Assembly (NCBI GenBank): GCA_934168355.1 | Contig: CAKPNI010000001.1 | Coordinates: forward strand, 1-64,000 | Reading direction: 5' to 3' | Source: an uncultured Clostridia bacterium | GTDB lineage: Bacteria; Bacillota; Clostridia; TANB77; CAG-508 | Length of the DNA: 64,000 nt | Part shown: piece by piece, positions 6,323-14,804 of the stretch | Layout of the letters: each line of letters opens with the position of its first letter | Numbering within the stretch: position 1 is the stretch's first letter | Translations under genes and position numbers: made by a program | The notes under the pieces: model-generated | What the model was told of the DNA's origin: nothing | The model's database searches: none | What the model saw: the letters and a program-made list of their open reading frames with translations, nothing else

Positions 6323-8776
6323 ATGATATATAAATTTACATCAAGAGCCAAAAAGGCAATTGAGGTTGCACAGGATGAAGCAATTTCTCTTGGACACAAC
6401 TATATAGGAACTGAACATGTTTTATATGGTTTGATAAAAGAGGGGGCAGGAGTTGCAAGTAGAGTTTTACAAAATCAAGGAATAACTGCTGAAGATATAG
6501 AAGCAAAAATCATTGAAATGATAGGCAAAGAAGTAATTACAGAAACTGACACACTGGGTTTTACCCCAAGAACCAAAAGGGTTATAGAAAATAGTTTTAT
6601 AGAGGCTAGAAAACTCGGATATGACTACATAGGAACAGAACATCTTTTAATGGGAATTTTAAGAGAGGGAGATAGTATTGCTGTTAGAATTTTACTTGAT
6701 TTAGATGTTGAATTACCTAAGTTGTACAACGAAATTGTACATGTTATAAATGAAGCAGAAGATGTATCAAGAGAAAGTAAATCAAATGATAAACAAAATG
6801 GAAGTTTTAATTCAACTCCAACTTTAAACCAATTTGGAGAAGATTTAACAAAAAAGGCTAAAGATGGAAGGCTAGACCCAGTAGTTGGTAGAAGTAAAGA
6901 GATTGAAAGAGTTATTCAAATTTTATCAAGAAGAACAAAAAATAATCCATGTTTAATAGGAGAGCCGGGTGTTGGTAAAACTGCAATTGTAGAGGGCTTG
7001 GCACAAAAAATTAATTTGGGAGATGTACCTGAAATTCTTAAAAATAAAAGAGTTGTAAGTATGGATATTTCAGGAATGGTTGCAGGTGCAAAGTACAGAG
7101 GCGATTTTGAAGAAAGAATTAAAAAGGCTTTAGGAGAAGTAAAAAAAGCAGGAGATGTAATATTATTTATTGATGAAATTCATACAATAGTTGGTGCAGG
7201 TTCTGCAGAGGGTGCGATTGATGCTGCAAATATTTTAAAACCTATGCTTGCAAGAGGTGAAATTCAGTTAGTTGGTGCAACTACAATTGGAGAGTATAGA
7301 AAATATATAGAAAAAGATACAGCATTAGAGCGTAGATTTAGCCCTGTTACCGTAAATGAGCCAACTGAAAAGGATACTATTACAATCTTAAAAGGAATAA
7401 GAGATAAATATGAAGCTCATCATAATGTAAAGATTACAGACGAAGCAATAGAAGCAGCTGTTACATTATCTGAAAGATATATTAATGATAGATTTTTACC
7501 AGATAAAGCAATAGATTTAATTGATGAGGCATCTTCAAAAGCTAGACTTCAGACTTACACAGAGCCAGAAAGTTTGAAAGATATGCAAGAAGAAATTGAC
7601 AAAATATCAAAAGACAAAGAAGAAGCGGTTCGTGGTCAAAAGTTTGAGAAAGCGGCATCACTTAGAGATGAGGAAAAGGCTTTAAGAGAAAAATATGAAA
7701 AAGAGGAGAAAAAGTGGAAAAATCAAAATACTAAAAAAGTCGTTACAATAACAGAAGAAAATATTGCAGATGTAATTTCACTTTGGACAGGAATTCCAGC
7801 TAAAAAGATATCAGAAGACGAAAATGAAAGACTTCGTAACTTAGAAAAAACATTACACGAAAGAGTAATCGGTCAAAATGAAGCAGTAGAAGCAGTAAGC
7901 AAGGCAATAAGAAGAGGAAGAGTAGGTCTAAAAGACCCAAATAGGCCAATAGGTTCATTCCTATTTTTAGGTCCAACAGGTGTAGGAAAAACAGAGTTAT
8001 CAAAAGCATTAGCAGAAAGCCTATTTGGAGATGAATCTGCAATGATAAGAATTGATATGTCTGAATATATGGAAGCACATTCGGTATCAAAGCTTATAGG
8101 ATCTCCTCCGGGATATGTAGGATTTGAAGAAGGAGGCCAGTTAACTGAAAAGATTAGAAGAAAACCATATTCTGTAATTTTGTTTGATGAGATTGAAAAA
8201 GCACACCCTGATGTAATGAATATGCTTCTTCAAATACTTGATGATGGAAGACTTACAGATTCCAATGGTAGAACAGTTAATTTCAAAAACACTGTAATTA
8301 TTATGACATCTAATATTGGTGCAAGAATTATTACAGATAAAAGAACTTTAGGTTTCTCAAACGAAACAAAAAATGGTGACAAAAATAAAGATGAACAAAA
8401 AGAATATGAAAATATCAAAAAAGAAGTAATGGCTGAATTAAAACGAGAGTTTAGACCAGAGTTTATAAACCGTATTGATGAGATAATTGTATTCCATAAG
8501 TTGAATGATGATGAAATTTCTAAAATTATTGAGTTAATGCTTAATGAGGTTAAAAATAGAATGAAAACTCAAAAATACGTGATTGAATTTTCGCCTAAAG
8601 TTAATGAATTAATTTCTAAACAAGGTATTGACAAAGCTTTTGGTGCAAGACCTCTTAAAAGAACTATTCAGAATTTAGTTGAAGATAAAATTGCTGAAGC
8701 TATTTTGGACGGTGTTGTTAAAAAAGGTAAAGAGGCAAGTGTTGATTGTGATGGAGAAGAGATAGTAATTAGGTAA
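6323..8776 (+). CDS. clpC: ATP-dependent protease ATPase subunit ClpC
   Basis: The protein has 817 aa, the normal ClpC length. Two N-terminal Clp repeats (about 1-145) bind adaptors such as McsB. The first AAA+ domain has Walker A GEPGVGKT (213-220) and Walker B ILFIDEIH. A middle UVR-like coiled segment (about 430-460) is typical of ClpC rather than ClpB. The second AAA+ domain has GPTGVGKT (about 550) and ILFDEIEKAH. The GFS segment in the IGA..TDKRTLGFS region is the ClpP-docking loop. GAGAGGAG precedes ATG 6323. Last gene of the operon. Confidence 0.97.
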   Translation: MIYKFTSRAKKAIEVAQDEAISLGHNYIGTEHVLYGLIKEGAGVASRVLQNQGITAEDIEAKIIEMIGKEVITETDTLGFTPRTKRVIENSFIEARKLGYDYIGTEHLLMGILREGDSIAVRILLDLDVELPKLYNEIVHVINEAEDVSRESKSNDKQNGSFNSTPTLNQFGEDLTKKAKDGRLDPVVGRSKEIERVIQILSRRTKNNPCLIGEPGVGKTAIVEGLAQKINLGDVPEILKNKRVVSMDISGMVAGAKYRGDFEERIKKALGEVKKAGDVILFIDEIHTIVGAGSAEGAIDAANILKPMLARGEIQLVGATTIGEYRKYIEKDTALERRFSPVTVNEPTEKDTITILKGIRDKYEAHHNVKITDEAIEAAVTLSERYINDRFLPDKAIDLIDEASSKARLQTYTEPESLKDMQEEIDKISKDKEEAVRGQKFEKAASLRDEEKALREKYEKEEKKWKNQNTKKVVTITEENIADVISLWTGIPAKKISEDENERLRNLEKTLHERVIGQNEAVEAVSKAIRRGRVGLKDPNRPIGSFLFLGPTGVGKTELSKALAESLFGDESAMIRIDMSEYMEAHSVSKLIGSPPGYVGFEEGGQLTEKIRRKPYSVILFDEIEKAHPDVMNMLLQILDDGRLTDSNGRTVNFKNTVIIMTSNIGARIITDKRTLGFSNETKNGDKNKDEQKEYENIKKEVMAELKREFRPEFINRIDEIIVFHKLNDDEISKIIELMLNEVKNRMKTQKYVIEFSPKVNELISKQGIDKAFGARPLKRTIQNLVEDKIAEAILDGVVKKGKEASVDCDGEEIVIR

Positions 8777-8785
8777 TTTGTACGA

Positions 8786-8834
8786 AAAAGAACCGGTCCC
8801 AAAAGAACATTGTTCGTTTGGGACCGGTTCTTTT
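8786..8834. terminator. GAACCGGTCCC palindrome acting as bidirectional terminator
   Basis: AAAAGAACCGGTCCC (8786-8800) and GGGACCGGTTCTTTT (8820-8834) form a 15-bp stem. The T-rich ends serve both clpC (+) and the convergent cation transporter (-). It is a complete copy of the window's repeat family. Confidence 0.8.
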
Positions 8835-8841
8835 GTGAACA

Positions 8842-9705
8842 TTATACAGGCTCAACATGCACAATAGTCTTATAAACATTATCAAGTTTACTAACACTTC
8901 TCTCAACACTATCTGCCAAAGAATGGCTATCAAAAGTAGACATATTACCATCAACACAAATGACGATAACAATTACATATTTATATCCAACGGGAGAAGA
9001 GCTAATACTTTGAACTTCCTTAATATCTTGATAAGAATTTACAATATCTAAGATTAAATCTTTAGTTTTATCATCAACAGAAATATCCATTAAAACATTA
9101 TAACTTTCGATAAAAAATGAAAAACCAGTAAATCCGATCCAAATAGAAATTCCAATACCAGTTAAACTATCAAACCAATAGATACCTTTTAAAGTAAGTA
9201 AAACAGAAATTAAAGTAAAAGTTGTTACAATACAGTCATTTCTATGGTCATTCATATTAGCATTAAGTAAGATATTGTCATATTTTTTTGCAGCTGTTCT
9301 AGTATATAAATATAAGAAAAGTTTTACACCAATAGTAATAAAGCAAGTTACCACAAGAAGCCATGAAAATTTTAATTCGCTTCCAAATATAAGTGTTTTT
9401 ATTGAATCATACAATAATTTAAAACTAACCACAATCATTGATATTCCAATAAACATAGAGAAGATGTATTCTGCTTTACCATGTCCAAAATTATGGTCAT
9501 CATCTTTTGGTGCACTTGAAATTTTGTTGCCAATAAAAGTCAGAAGTGATGCAAAAATATCACCAGCTGAATTTATACTGTCTGCAATCATGGCTTGACT
9601 TTTGGTAGCAAAACCAATTGTTCCTTTTATAATTAATAAAAATATATTACCTAAAATACCTAAAATTCCAACTTTCTTGGTTTGAGAAAAACGATTATCA
9701 TCCAT
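8842..9705 (-). CDS. Cation diffusion facilitator (CDF) efflux protein
   Basis: The protein has 287 aa. It has six hydrophobic segments followed by a cytoplasmic C-terminal domain (about 205-287). Metal-site landmarks are ADSINSAGD in the second helix (about 41-49) and the HNFGHGKAEY loop (about 71-80), equivalent to the H..HG..E motif of CDF proteins. The family exports divalent ions such as Zn, Fe, Mn or Cd by proton antiport; the specific metal cannot be told from sequence. AAGGATGTGG precedes the start on the minus strand. It converges on clpC and shares the palindrome at 8786 as terminator. Confidence 0.9.
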   Translation of the reverse strand: MDDNRFSQTKKVGILGILGNIFLLIIKGTIGFATKSQAMIADSINSAGDIFASLLTFIGNKISSAPKDDDHNFGHGKAEYIFSMFIGISMIVVSFKLLYDSIKTLIFGSELKFSWLLVVTCFITIGVKLFLYLYTRTAAKKYDNILLNANMNDHRNDCIVTTFTLISVLLTLKGIYWFDSLTGIGISIWIGFTGFSFFIESYNVLMDISVDDKTKDLILDIVNSYQDIKEVQSISSSPVGYKYVIVIVICVDGNMSTFDSHSLADSVERSVSKLDNVYKTIVHVEPV

Positions 9706-9795
9706 TAATTAGCCACATCCTTTATACAATTTTTATGAAAATATAATCTTAAGTATATCACATTTAGGTTAAAAAGTTAATAAAAACAGTAAAAA

Positions 9796-9855
9796 TTACA
9801 GAAATATTACATTATTGTTACAAAAATATTACAAAAGTGTTGCATAATTTTTACA
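9796..9855 (+). repeat. Six TTACA/TTGCA pentamers at exact 11-bp spacing
   Basis: TTACA starts at 9796, 9807, 9818, 9829 and 9851, and TTGCA at 9840. Every interval is 11 bp. The fifth copy is the -35 hexamer of the promoter for the 9905 gene, and the sixth lies in its spacer. Several copies are followed by an A-tract. It could be a cooperative regulator site or intrinsically bent DNA. Confidence 0.8.
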
Positions 9856-9868
9856 AAAGTGATATAAT
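9840..9868 (+). promoter_or_regulatory. SigA-type promoter for the 9905 gene
   Basis: TTGCAT (9840-9845) and TATAAT (9863-9868) are separated by 17 bases. It is embedded in the phased TTACA array. Confidence 0.85.
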
Positions 9869-9904
9869 TGATATGTACAAAGGAAATTTTGTGAGGTGAT
9901 TAAG

Positions 9905-10240
9905 ATGAAAGGTATTGGAATTTTAATATATATTTTAATATTTATAATAGTAGCTTTAATTGGATATGCGGTAGTTCAAATTAAAGCATTTGGAATGAAT
10001 GTAAAAGATTTTTGGAGCTTTATAGAAGCAAACCAAACTTTAGATAGATTGTATGCTTTTTCAAAAAAATATGAAAAACTAAGTGTACAAGAACAATTGA
10101 TATACTTAAAAGAAGCAGAAGAAATATTTAATGCTTTTGATAAAGTGCCTAATGCATTATGGGAAGATGAATATGAAAAATATAACACAGTACTAGAAAA
10201 GTACAAAGATATCAAAATGCTAAGATGGGCAAATAATTAA
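9905..10240 (+). CDS. Small single-pass membrane protein, unknown
   Basis: The protein has 111 aa. ATG 9905 is chosen because GAGGTGAT sits just before it; the in-frame GTG at 9896 is part of that ribosome binding site. Residues about 3-25 form a transmembrane helix (IGILIYILIFIIVALIGYAVV). The rest is a charged, helical soluble domain rich in Glu, Lys and Tyr, with a probable coiled-coil-like stretch (about 50-105). No family recognised. It has its own promoter with the phased TTACA array and its own terminator, so it is a single-gene unit, probably regulated. Confidence 0.7.
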   Translation: MKGIGILIYILIFIIVALIGYAVVQIKAFGMNVKDFWSFIEANQTLDRLYAFSKKYEKLSVQEQLIYLKEAEEIFNAFDKVPNALWEDEYEKYNTVLEKYKDIKMLRWANN

Positions 10241-10276
10241 TTAAGCTTAACATAATAATTCCTAAATATATAGATG

Positions 10277-10308
10277 ATAGCTAGGTCATAGGACTTAGCT
10301 ATTTTTTT
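10277..10308 (+). terminator. Terminator of the 9905 gene
   Basis: ATAGCTAGGTC-ATAG-GACTTAGCTAT with seven T. The stem contains G-T pairs. Confidence 0.85.
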
Positions 10309-10319
10309 AGGATTTTTTA

Positions 10320-10348
10320 TTGACAAAAATAAACATTTGTTCTATAAT
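10320..10348 (+). promoter_or_regulatory. Promoter of the nucleotidyltransferase gene
   Basis: TTGACA (10320-10325), 17-base spacer, TATAAT (10343-10348). It overlaps the upstream part of the longest open frame. The coding start must therefore lie downstream. Confidence 0.88.
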
Positions 10349-10390
10349 AAAGCAAATGAAATCGAAAAAGTAAAGATTGGAGCAAATAAA

Positions 10391-10873
10391 TTGAAAAAAA
10401 TTGGATTTACAATAGGCAAATATGCACCATATCATATAGGTCATAAATTTTTAATAGAAACAGCATTAAAAGATATGGATGAATTTTATGTGGTGGTTTA
10501 TGATACACCAGAGTTAAATATAAAAATAGAAGATAAAATTAAATGGATACAAAGTGATTTTCCGTATGTGAAGATTTTAAAGGCTTATAATAGTCCAAAG
10601 CAATATGGTTTGGATGAAGAAAGTGTGAAAATGCAGATGGAATATTTGTGCAAAATAATTGGAGATGTTAAATTTACTCATTTTTATAGTAGTGAAGAGT
10701 ATGGAAGATGCGTTGCAGATTATCTAGGAATCCAAAATGTTGAGGTGGATAAGGAAAGAAAGATTTTTAATGTGAGAGCAAGTGATATAAGGGGTGATGT
10801 GGAGAAGTTTAAAATGTATTTGAATGATGAGGTTTATAGGGATTTGAGTGAAAAAAAAATTCTAAAAGCTTGA
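10391..10873 (+). CDS. NadR/NMN adenylyltransferase-like nucleotidyltransferase
   Basis: The protein is about 160 aa from TTG 10391, which is preceded by TTGGAGC. An earlier TTG at 10337 lies inside the promoter and is rejected. The N-terminus IGFTIGKYAPYHIGH carries the HxGH motif of the cytidylyltransferase-like superfamily (Rossmann fold). The C-terminal NVRASDIRGD resembles the second conserved motif (SxTxxR-like, here VRASDIR). The closest familiar group is NadR-type NMN adenylyltransferase, acting in NAD salvage, but the kinase domain of NadR is absent. The substrate is therefore tentative. Confidence 0.7.
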   Translation: MKKIGFTIGKYAPYHIGHKFLIETALKDMDEFYVVVYDTPELNIKIEDKIKWIQSDFPYVKILKAYNSPKQYGLDEESVKMQMEYLCKIIGDVKFTHFYSSEEYGRCVADYLGIQNVEVDKERKIFNVRASDIRGDVEKFKMYLNDEVYRDLSEKKILKA

Positions 10874-10898
10874 CAAGGTTCATGATATAGTATAAAAT
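10870..10898 (+). promoter_or_regulatory. Promoter of the RhuM-family gene
   Basis: TTGACA (10870-10875) and TAAAAT (10893-10898) with a 17-base spacer. The -35 overlaps the stop codon of the upstream gene. Confidence 0.7.
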
Positions 10899-10942
10899 GC
10901 AAACAAAAGTTCTTGAACTCGAAATAAAGGGAGTGATTAAAA

Positions 10943-11980
10943 TTGAATAATATAGAGAATTTAAAAGATTTAATTATTTACCAAAGCCAAAATAATGAAA
11001 ATATATCGGTGGAAGTTTTATATAATGAAGAAGATTTTTGGTTAACACAAAAATCAATGTCTAAGTTATTTAATGTAGCAGAAAACAATATTACATATCA
11101 TTTACAGAATATATTTAAAACAGAGGAACTAAAGAAAGAAGCAGTTACTCAAAAAATTAGAGTAACTGCTTCAGACGGAAAAAAATACAATACAAATTTT
11201 TATAGCCTTGATGCAATTATAGCCGTAGGATACAGAGTAAATTCAAAAGAAGCAACAGATTTTAGAATATGGGCAACAAAAACATTAAAAGAATACATAA
11301 AAAAAGGTTTTGTTGTTAATGGTGAAATGTTGAAAAATGGACCTAAATTCGGTAAAGATTACTTTGATGAATTATTAGCTAAAATAAAAGAAATTAGGGC
11401 TAGTGAAAGAAGATTTTATCAAAAAATAACAGATATATATAAAGAATGTAGTTTTGATTATGACAAAAAAAGTCAAACAACACAAGAATTTTATAAAAAT
11501 GTTCAAAATAAGTTACATTATGCAATTACTGGAATGACTGCTCCTGAAATAATTAAATATGATATATATACAGATGCTAGCTTTGACAATCAAAGTAAAA
11601 TTGCAACATATGCAAAGAAAAATAGTAACTTTATATTAAAATGGATTTCACGCAATTTAAATAAGGTTGCACATAAACAAACATATAATATGTTAAAAAG
11701 AGTCAGAAAAATTAAAAACGTAGGAAATATAAAAGAGGATTTATTAATAAGTAAAAATGTTTTTTGTAGTCTTTTATCGAATTACGATAAAAATAGATAT
11801 TTAATTCTAGTGTATTTAGTAGATATTTTAGATGGAGAAAGTTTAATCAAAATAACTCAGAAAGAGGTTTCAGAAAAGCTAAAGATAAATTTAGGTATAG
11901 TAAATAAGAGTTTTGGACAACTTATTGAAATGAAAATTTTAGAAAAGGTAAAGAATGGAATATATATGTTATTGATATAA
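10943..11980 (+). CDS. RhuM-family protein with atypical C-terminus
   Basis: The protein has 345 aa. TTG 10943 is preceded by AAGGGAGTGAT. Residues about 1-200 match the RhuM family, with an N-terminal Fic/KilA-like DNA-interaction region (FWLTQKSMSKLF, the NITYHLQNIF segment), FYSLDAIIAVGYRVNS and FRIWATKTLKEYIKKGF. The family is common near mobile elements and restriction loci; its biochemical role is not settled. After TGMTAPEII (about 195-205) the usual RhuM tail is missing. Instead there is a basic segment and a winged-helix-like end (ITQKEVSEKLKINLGIVNKSFGQLIEM). It opens the accessory block. Confidence 0.75.
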   Translation: MNNIENLKDLIIYQSQNNENISVEVLYNEEDFWLTQKSMSKLFNVAENNITYHLQNIFKTEELKKEAVTQKIRVTASDGKKYNTNFYSLDAIIAVGYRVNSKEATDFRIWATKTLKEYIKKGFVVNGEMLKNGPKFGKDYFDELLAKIKEIRASERRFYQKITDIYKECSFDYDKKSQTTQEFYKNVQNKLHYAITGMTAPEIIKYDIYTDASFDNQSKIATYAKKNSNFILKWISRNLNKVAHKQTYNMLKRVRKIKNVGNIKEDLLISKNVFCSLLSNYDKNRYLILVYLVDILDGESLIKITQKEVSEKLKINLGIVNKSFGQLIEMKILEKVKNGIYMLLI

Positions 11981-12017
11981 ATTAAAACAAGAATTCATAT
12001 ATTAAATTATTCTAAAA

Positions 12018-12032
12018 GCATTGTGTGACCAT
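12018..12032 (+). promoter_or_regulatory. Shared operator-like motif, copy 1
   Basis: GCATTGTGTGACCAT is identical to the copy at 15805-15819. It lies 113 bases before the 12131 start and about 26 bases before a TATAAA (12059-12064), just upstream of the expected -35. Confidence 0.6.
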
Positions 12033-12130
12033 AGCTCTTTAAACCAAATTATTAAAAATATAAAATATTAAAGAATGGAAAAAAGTAAAAGAGAGAATTA
12101 TATGCCAAATGGAGATAGGAGGAAATAAAT

Positions 12131-13186
12131 ATGCAAAATAGAAAAAATAGCATTTCAGAAAAAATAAGTGATAACTATAATTTAATTAATTCTAAGGCGA
12201 TATCCAATTATTGTAGAAAAATAAAACATAAATTTAATACAGAAGAATTAGCTGTTTTAGTATACAGAAATAATAGAATGAGTATAGAAGAAAAAATAGA
12301 AAAATATACAGAATTAGTAAACAATTATCCTGATATGGAAGTAATAAAAAGAATTAATTGCAAACATTATGATAGTGTAAAAACTATGATAAAAAATGAA
12401 ATTCAAAGGCTACAAAATCTATACAAAAAGTTAAAAGAAGAAGATAAAGATAGCATTTGTGTTTGGACAGAATATAATAAATCAACATTAAGATATGACC
12501 ATAATAGTGATACAAAAAATACATTTAGAACTTACAAAGAAGCATATAAAGATATACAAGAATATATTGAAGAATATGATGATACAATATCTTTTGATAT
12601 TAAGAAAAAATATTTTGATAAAGAAAAAAGAGATATTTTTGCAACATATATTGTAGAAAATAAAAAAATAAAATTAACAAATTTACATGAATGTAATGAT
12701 GAGTTGATAGATATAGACCAAATATTTTTAAATATACCAACATCGTTTAAAAAAGGAGATATACTTGTTTCAAAAAATAGCTCAATATTTAATTGCGGAG
12801 ATTATAGTGAAATTTTTGTTTTAGATTATTTATGCACATGGAATGAAGATTTAGAACAAAAATTAATAAAAGGGTATTGGGATTCTTCAGATATGATTGG
12901 ATACGGATATTATTTATACGGGGAAGATTCCACAGATTTTGTATTAGACCACAAATGGAGTTATGATTGTTTTGAGTACTATGATGGAGAATTTACCGGA
13001 AAAAATAGAATTTTAAAAGATATAAGTAGCTTTATAAAAGGTAAAATTAATTTAGAATTATTTGTCCATGCATATGATTATTACAAAAATGATTTTAATT
13101 ATAACTTGTCAGACTTTTATACTGATGAGGGTTTAAAATTAGCTGGAATGAGTGAAGAAGATATTAAAAAAATAAATTATAAATAA
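12131..13186 (+). CDS. Hypothetical protein, 351 aa
   Basis: AGGAGG precedes ATG 12131. The protein is acidic and soluble, without signal peptide or membrane segment. Residues about 60-105 form a charged helical stretch (DSVKTMIKNEIQRLQNLYKKL). The second half is rich in aromatic and acidic residues (GYWDSSDMIGYGYYLYGEDS, HKWSYDCFEYYDGEF). The last 60 residues look like a small helical domain (DEGLKLAGMSEEDIKKI). I recognise no family. It has the 15-bp motif at 12018 in its promoter region. It is followed by the DUF2779 nuclease and a WYL regulator on the same strand, so it may belong to one defence-type locus. Confidence 0.65.
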   Translation: MQNRKNSISEKISDNYNLINSKAISNYCRKIKHKFNTEELAVLVYRNNRMSIEEKIEKYTELVNNYPDMEVIKRINCKHYDSVKTMIKNEIQRLQNLYKKLKEEDKDSICVWTEYNKSTLRYDHNSDTKNTFRTYKEAYKDIQEYIEEYDDTISFDIKKKYFDKEKRDIFATYIVENKKIKLTNLHECNDELIDIDQIFLNIPTSFKKGDILVSKNSSIFNCGDYSEIFVLDYLCTWNEDLEQKLIKGYWDSSDMIGYGYYLYGEDSTDFVLDHKWSYDCFEYYDGEFTGKNRILKDISSFIKGKINLELFVHAYDYYKNDFNYNLSDFYTDEGLKLAGMSEEDIKKINYK

Positions 13187-13306
13187 TAAAAAGTGAATTT
13201 TATTAAAAAATATATAGTGAAAGATATATTGTAAAATTTAATTTGTTATGCTATTATTGATTTGACGGTAAAACGACAATAAAATAAGGAGTAAAAGGAA
13301 AAAATT

Positions 13307-14791
13307 ATGGGTAAAATTTGTTTATCAAAATCAAAATATTGCAAAGCTATTCAATGTAACAAATTATTATGGCTAGACAAATATAAACCAGAAGTTGCAG
13401 TTCCAACTGCAAGAGATATGGTTTTAGAAAATGGAACAAAAGTAGGAGAACTTGCCAGAGGTCTATTTGGAGATTACATAAACATTGACTTTAACAAAGA
13501 TTTAAATGTTATGATTGAAGAAACCTTGAAATCATTAAAAAATAAACCCAATATAATTACAGAAGCTTCATTTAACTATGAAAACAATTTTTGCAGTGTT
13601 GATATTCTAAAAAACGACGTAGATGGTATAGAAATATATGAAGTTAAAAGCTCGACATATATACATAATATCTATTTAGATGATGCATCATATCAATATT
13701 ATGTACTAAGAAATTTAGGATTAAATGTAAAAAGTGTAAATATAGTCTATTTAAATAAGGAATATTATAGAAGCGGAGAATTAGAGATAAACAAATTATT
13801 CAACATAAAAAATATTACGGATATAGCAATACAAAAGCAAAATGAAATAAAAAATAAAATAGAAGAAGTCAATAAATACATGTTAGAAAATAATGAAAAA
13901 GAGCCTGAAAAAGACATTGATATTTATTGTTTTAAACCATACGAATGTCAATATTGGCCATATTGTAGTAGACATTTGCCAAAAAATAATATATTTGACA
14001 TTAGAATAATGCACAAGGACAAAAAGTTTGAACTTTATAAAAAAGGAATAATTAACTTTGAAGATGTAGCAAATGAGAATATCAATCAAAAATACTTAGA
14101 ACAAGTGATTTTTGAGTTAAATAATAAACCACCTAAAATAGAAAAAGAGAAAATAAAAGAATTTATGGGACAACTTACGTATCCATTATATTTTTTAGAT
14201 TTTGAAACATTTCAGCTGGCTATTCCGGAATTTGATGGAACAAACCCATATATGCAAATACCATTTCAGTATTCTCTTCATTATGTGGATGATATAAATG
14301 GAAAATTACATCATAAGGAATTTTTAGCAAAAAGCGGAATTGACCCAAGAAGAGAATTAGCAGAAAGGTTAGTAGAAGATATACCAAAAGATGTATGTGT
14401 ACTTGCATACAATATGAGTTTTGAAAAAACAGTAATAAAGAAATTGGCAAATTATTACCAAGATTTGCATGATGATTTAATGAAAATACATGATAATATA
14501 AAAGACCTAATGATACCTTTTTATAACAGAAATTATTATGTTAAAGAAATGAAGGGGTCATATTCGATAAAATATGTGTTACCAGCACTTTTTCCAGATG
14601 ACCCAGAGCTAGATTATCACAATTTGCCGGTTGTTCATAATGGTGGAGAAGCATCTGATGCGTTTTTATCATTAGCGAGTTTGTCAAAAGAAGAACAAGA
14701 AAAAATAAGAGAAGGCTTATTAGTATATTGTAAATTAGATACTTTTGCAATGGTCAAAATTTGGGAAAAACTAAAGGAAGTCATAAGCTAA
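13307..14791 (+). CDS. DUF2779 protein, Cas4-like nuclease plus DEDD exonuclease-like domain
   Basis: The protein has 494 aa. The N-terminal half looks like a Cas4/PD-(D/E)XK nuclease: EASFNYENNFCSVDIL then EIYEVKSST supply the D...ExK acid-lysine core. Cysteine clusters at CLSKSKYCKAIQC (5-17) and CFKPYECQYWPYC (about 208-220) could hold an Fe-S cluster. The C-terminal half (about 285-494) has YFLDFETF (DxE), VLAYNMSFEK and VYCKLDTF, the motifs of a DEDD-type 3'-5' exonuclease fold. Members occur on mobile and defence loci; no activity is firmly established. AAGGAG precedes ATG 13307. It is followed at 13 bases by a WYL regulator. Confidence 0.8.
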   Translation: MGKICLSKSKYCKAIQCNKLLWLDKYKPEVAVPTARDMVLENGTKVGELARGLFGDYINIDFNKDLNVMIEETLKSLKNKPNIITEASFNYENNFCSVDILKNDVDGIEIYEVKSSTYIHNIYLDDASYQYYVLRNLGLNVKSVNIVYLNKEYYRSGELEINKLFNIKNITDIAIQKQNEIKNKIEEVNKYMLENNEKEPEKDIDIYCFKPYECQYWPYCSRHLPKNNIFDIRIMHKDKKFELYKKGIINFEDVANENINQKYLEQVIFELNNKPPKIEKEKIKEFMGQLTYPLYFLDFETFQLAIPEFDGTNPYMQIPFQYSLHYVDDINGKLHHKEFLAKSGIDPRRELAERLVEDIPKDVCVLAYNMSFEKTVIKKLANYYQDLHDDLMKIHDNIKDLMIPFYNRNYYVKEMKGSYSIKYVLPALFPDDPELDYHNLPVVHNGGEASDAFLSLASLSKEEQEKIREGLLVYCKLDTFAMVKIWEKLKEVIS

Positions 14792-14804
14792 AGGGAGAAT
14801 GAAA

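Noticed and set aside
10337..10390. TTG 10337 as start of the nucleotidyltransferase
   Set aside because: It lies between the -35 and -10 of a perfect promoter and would precede the transcript.
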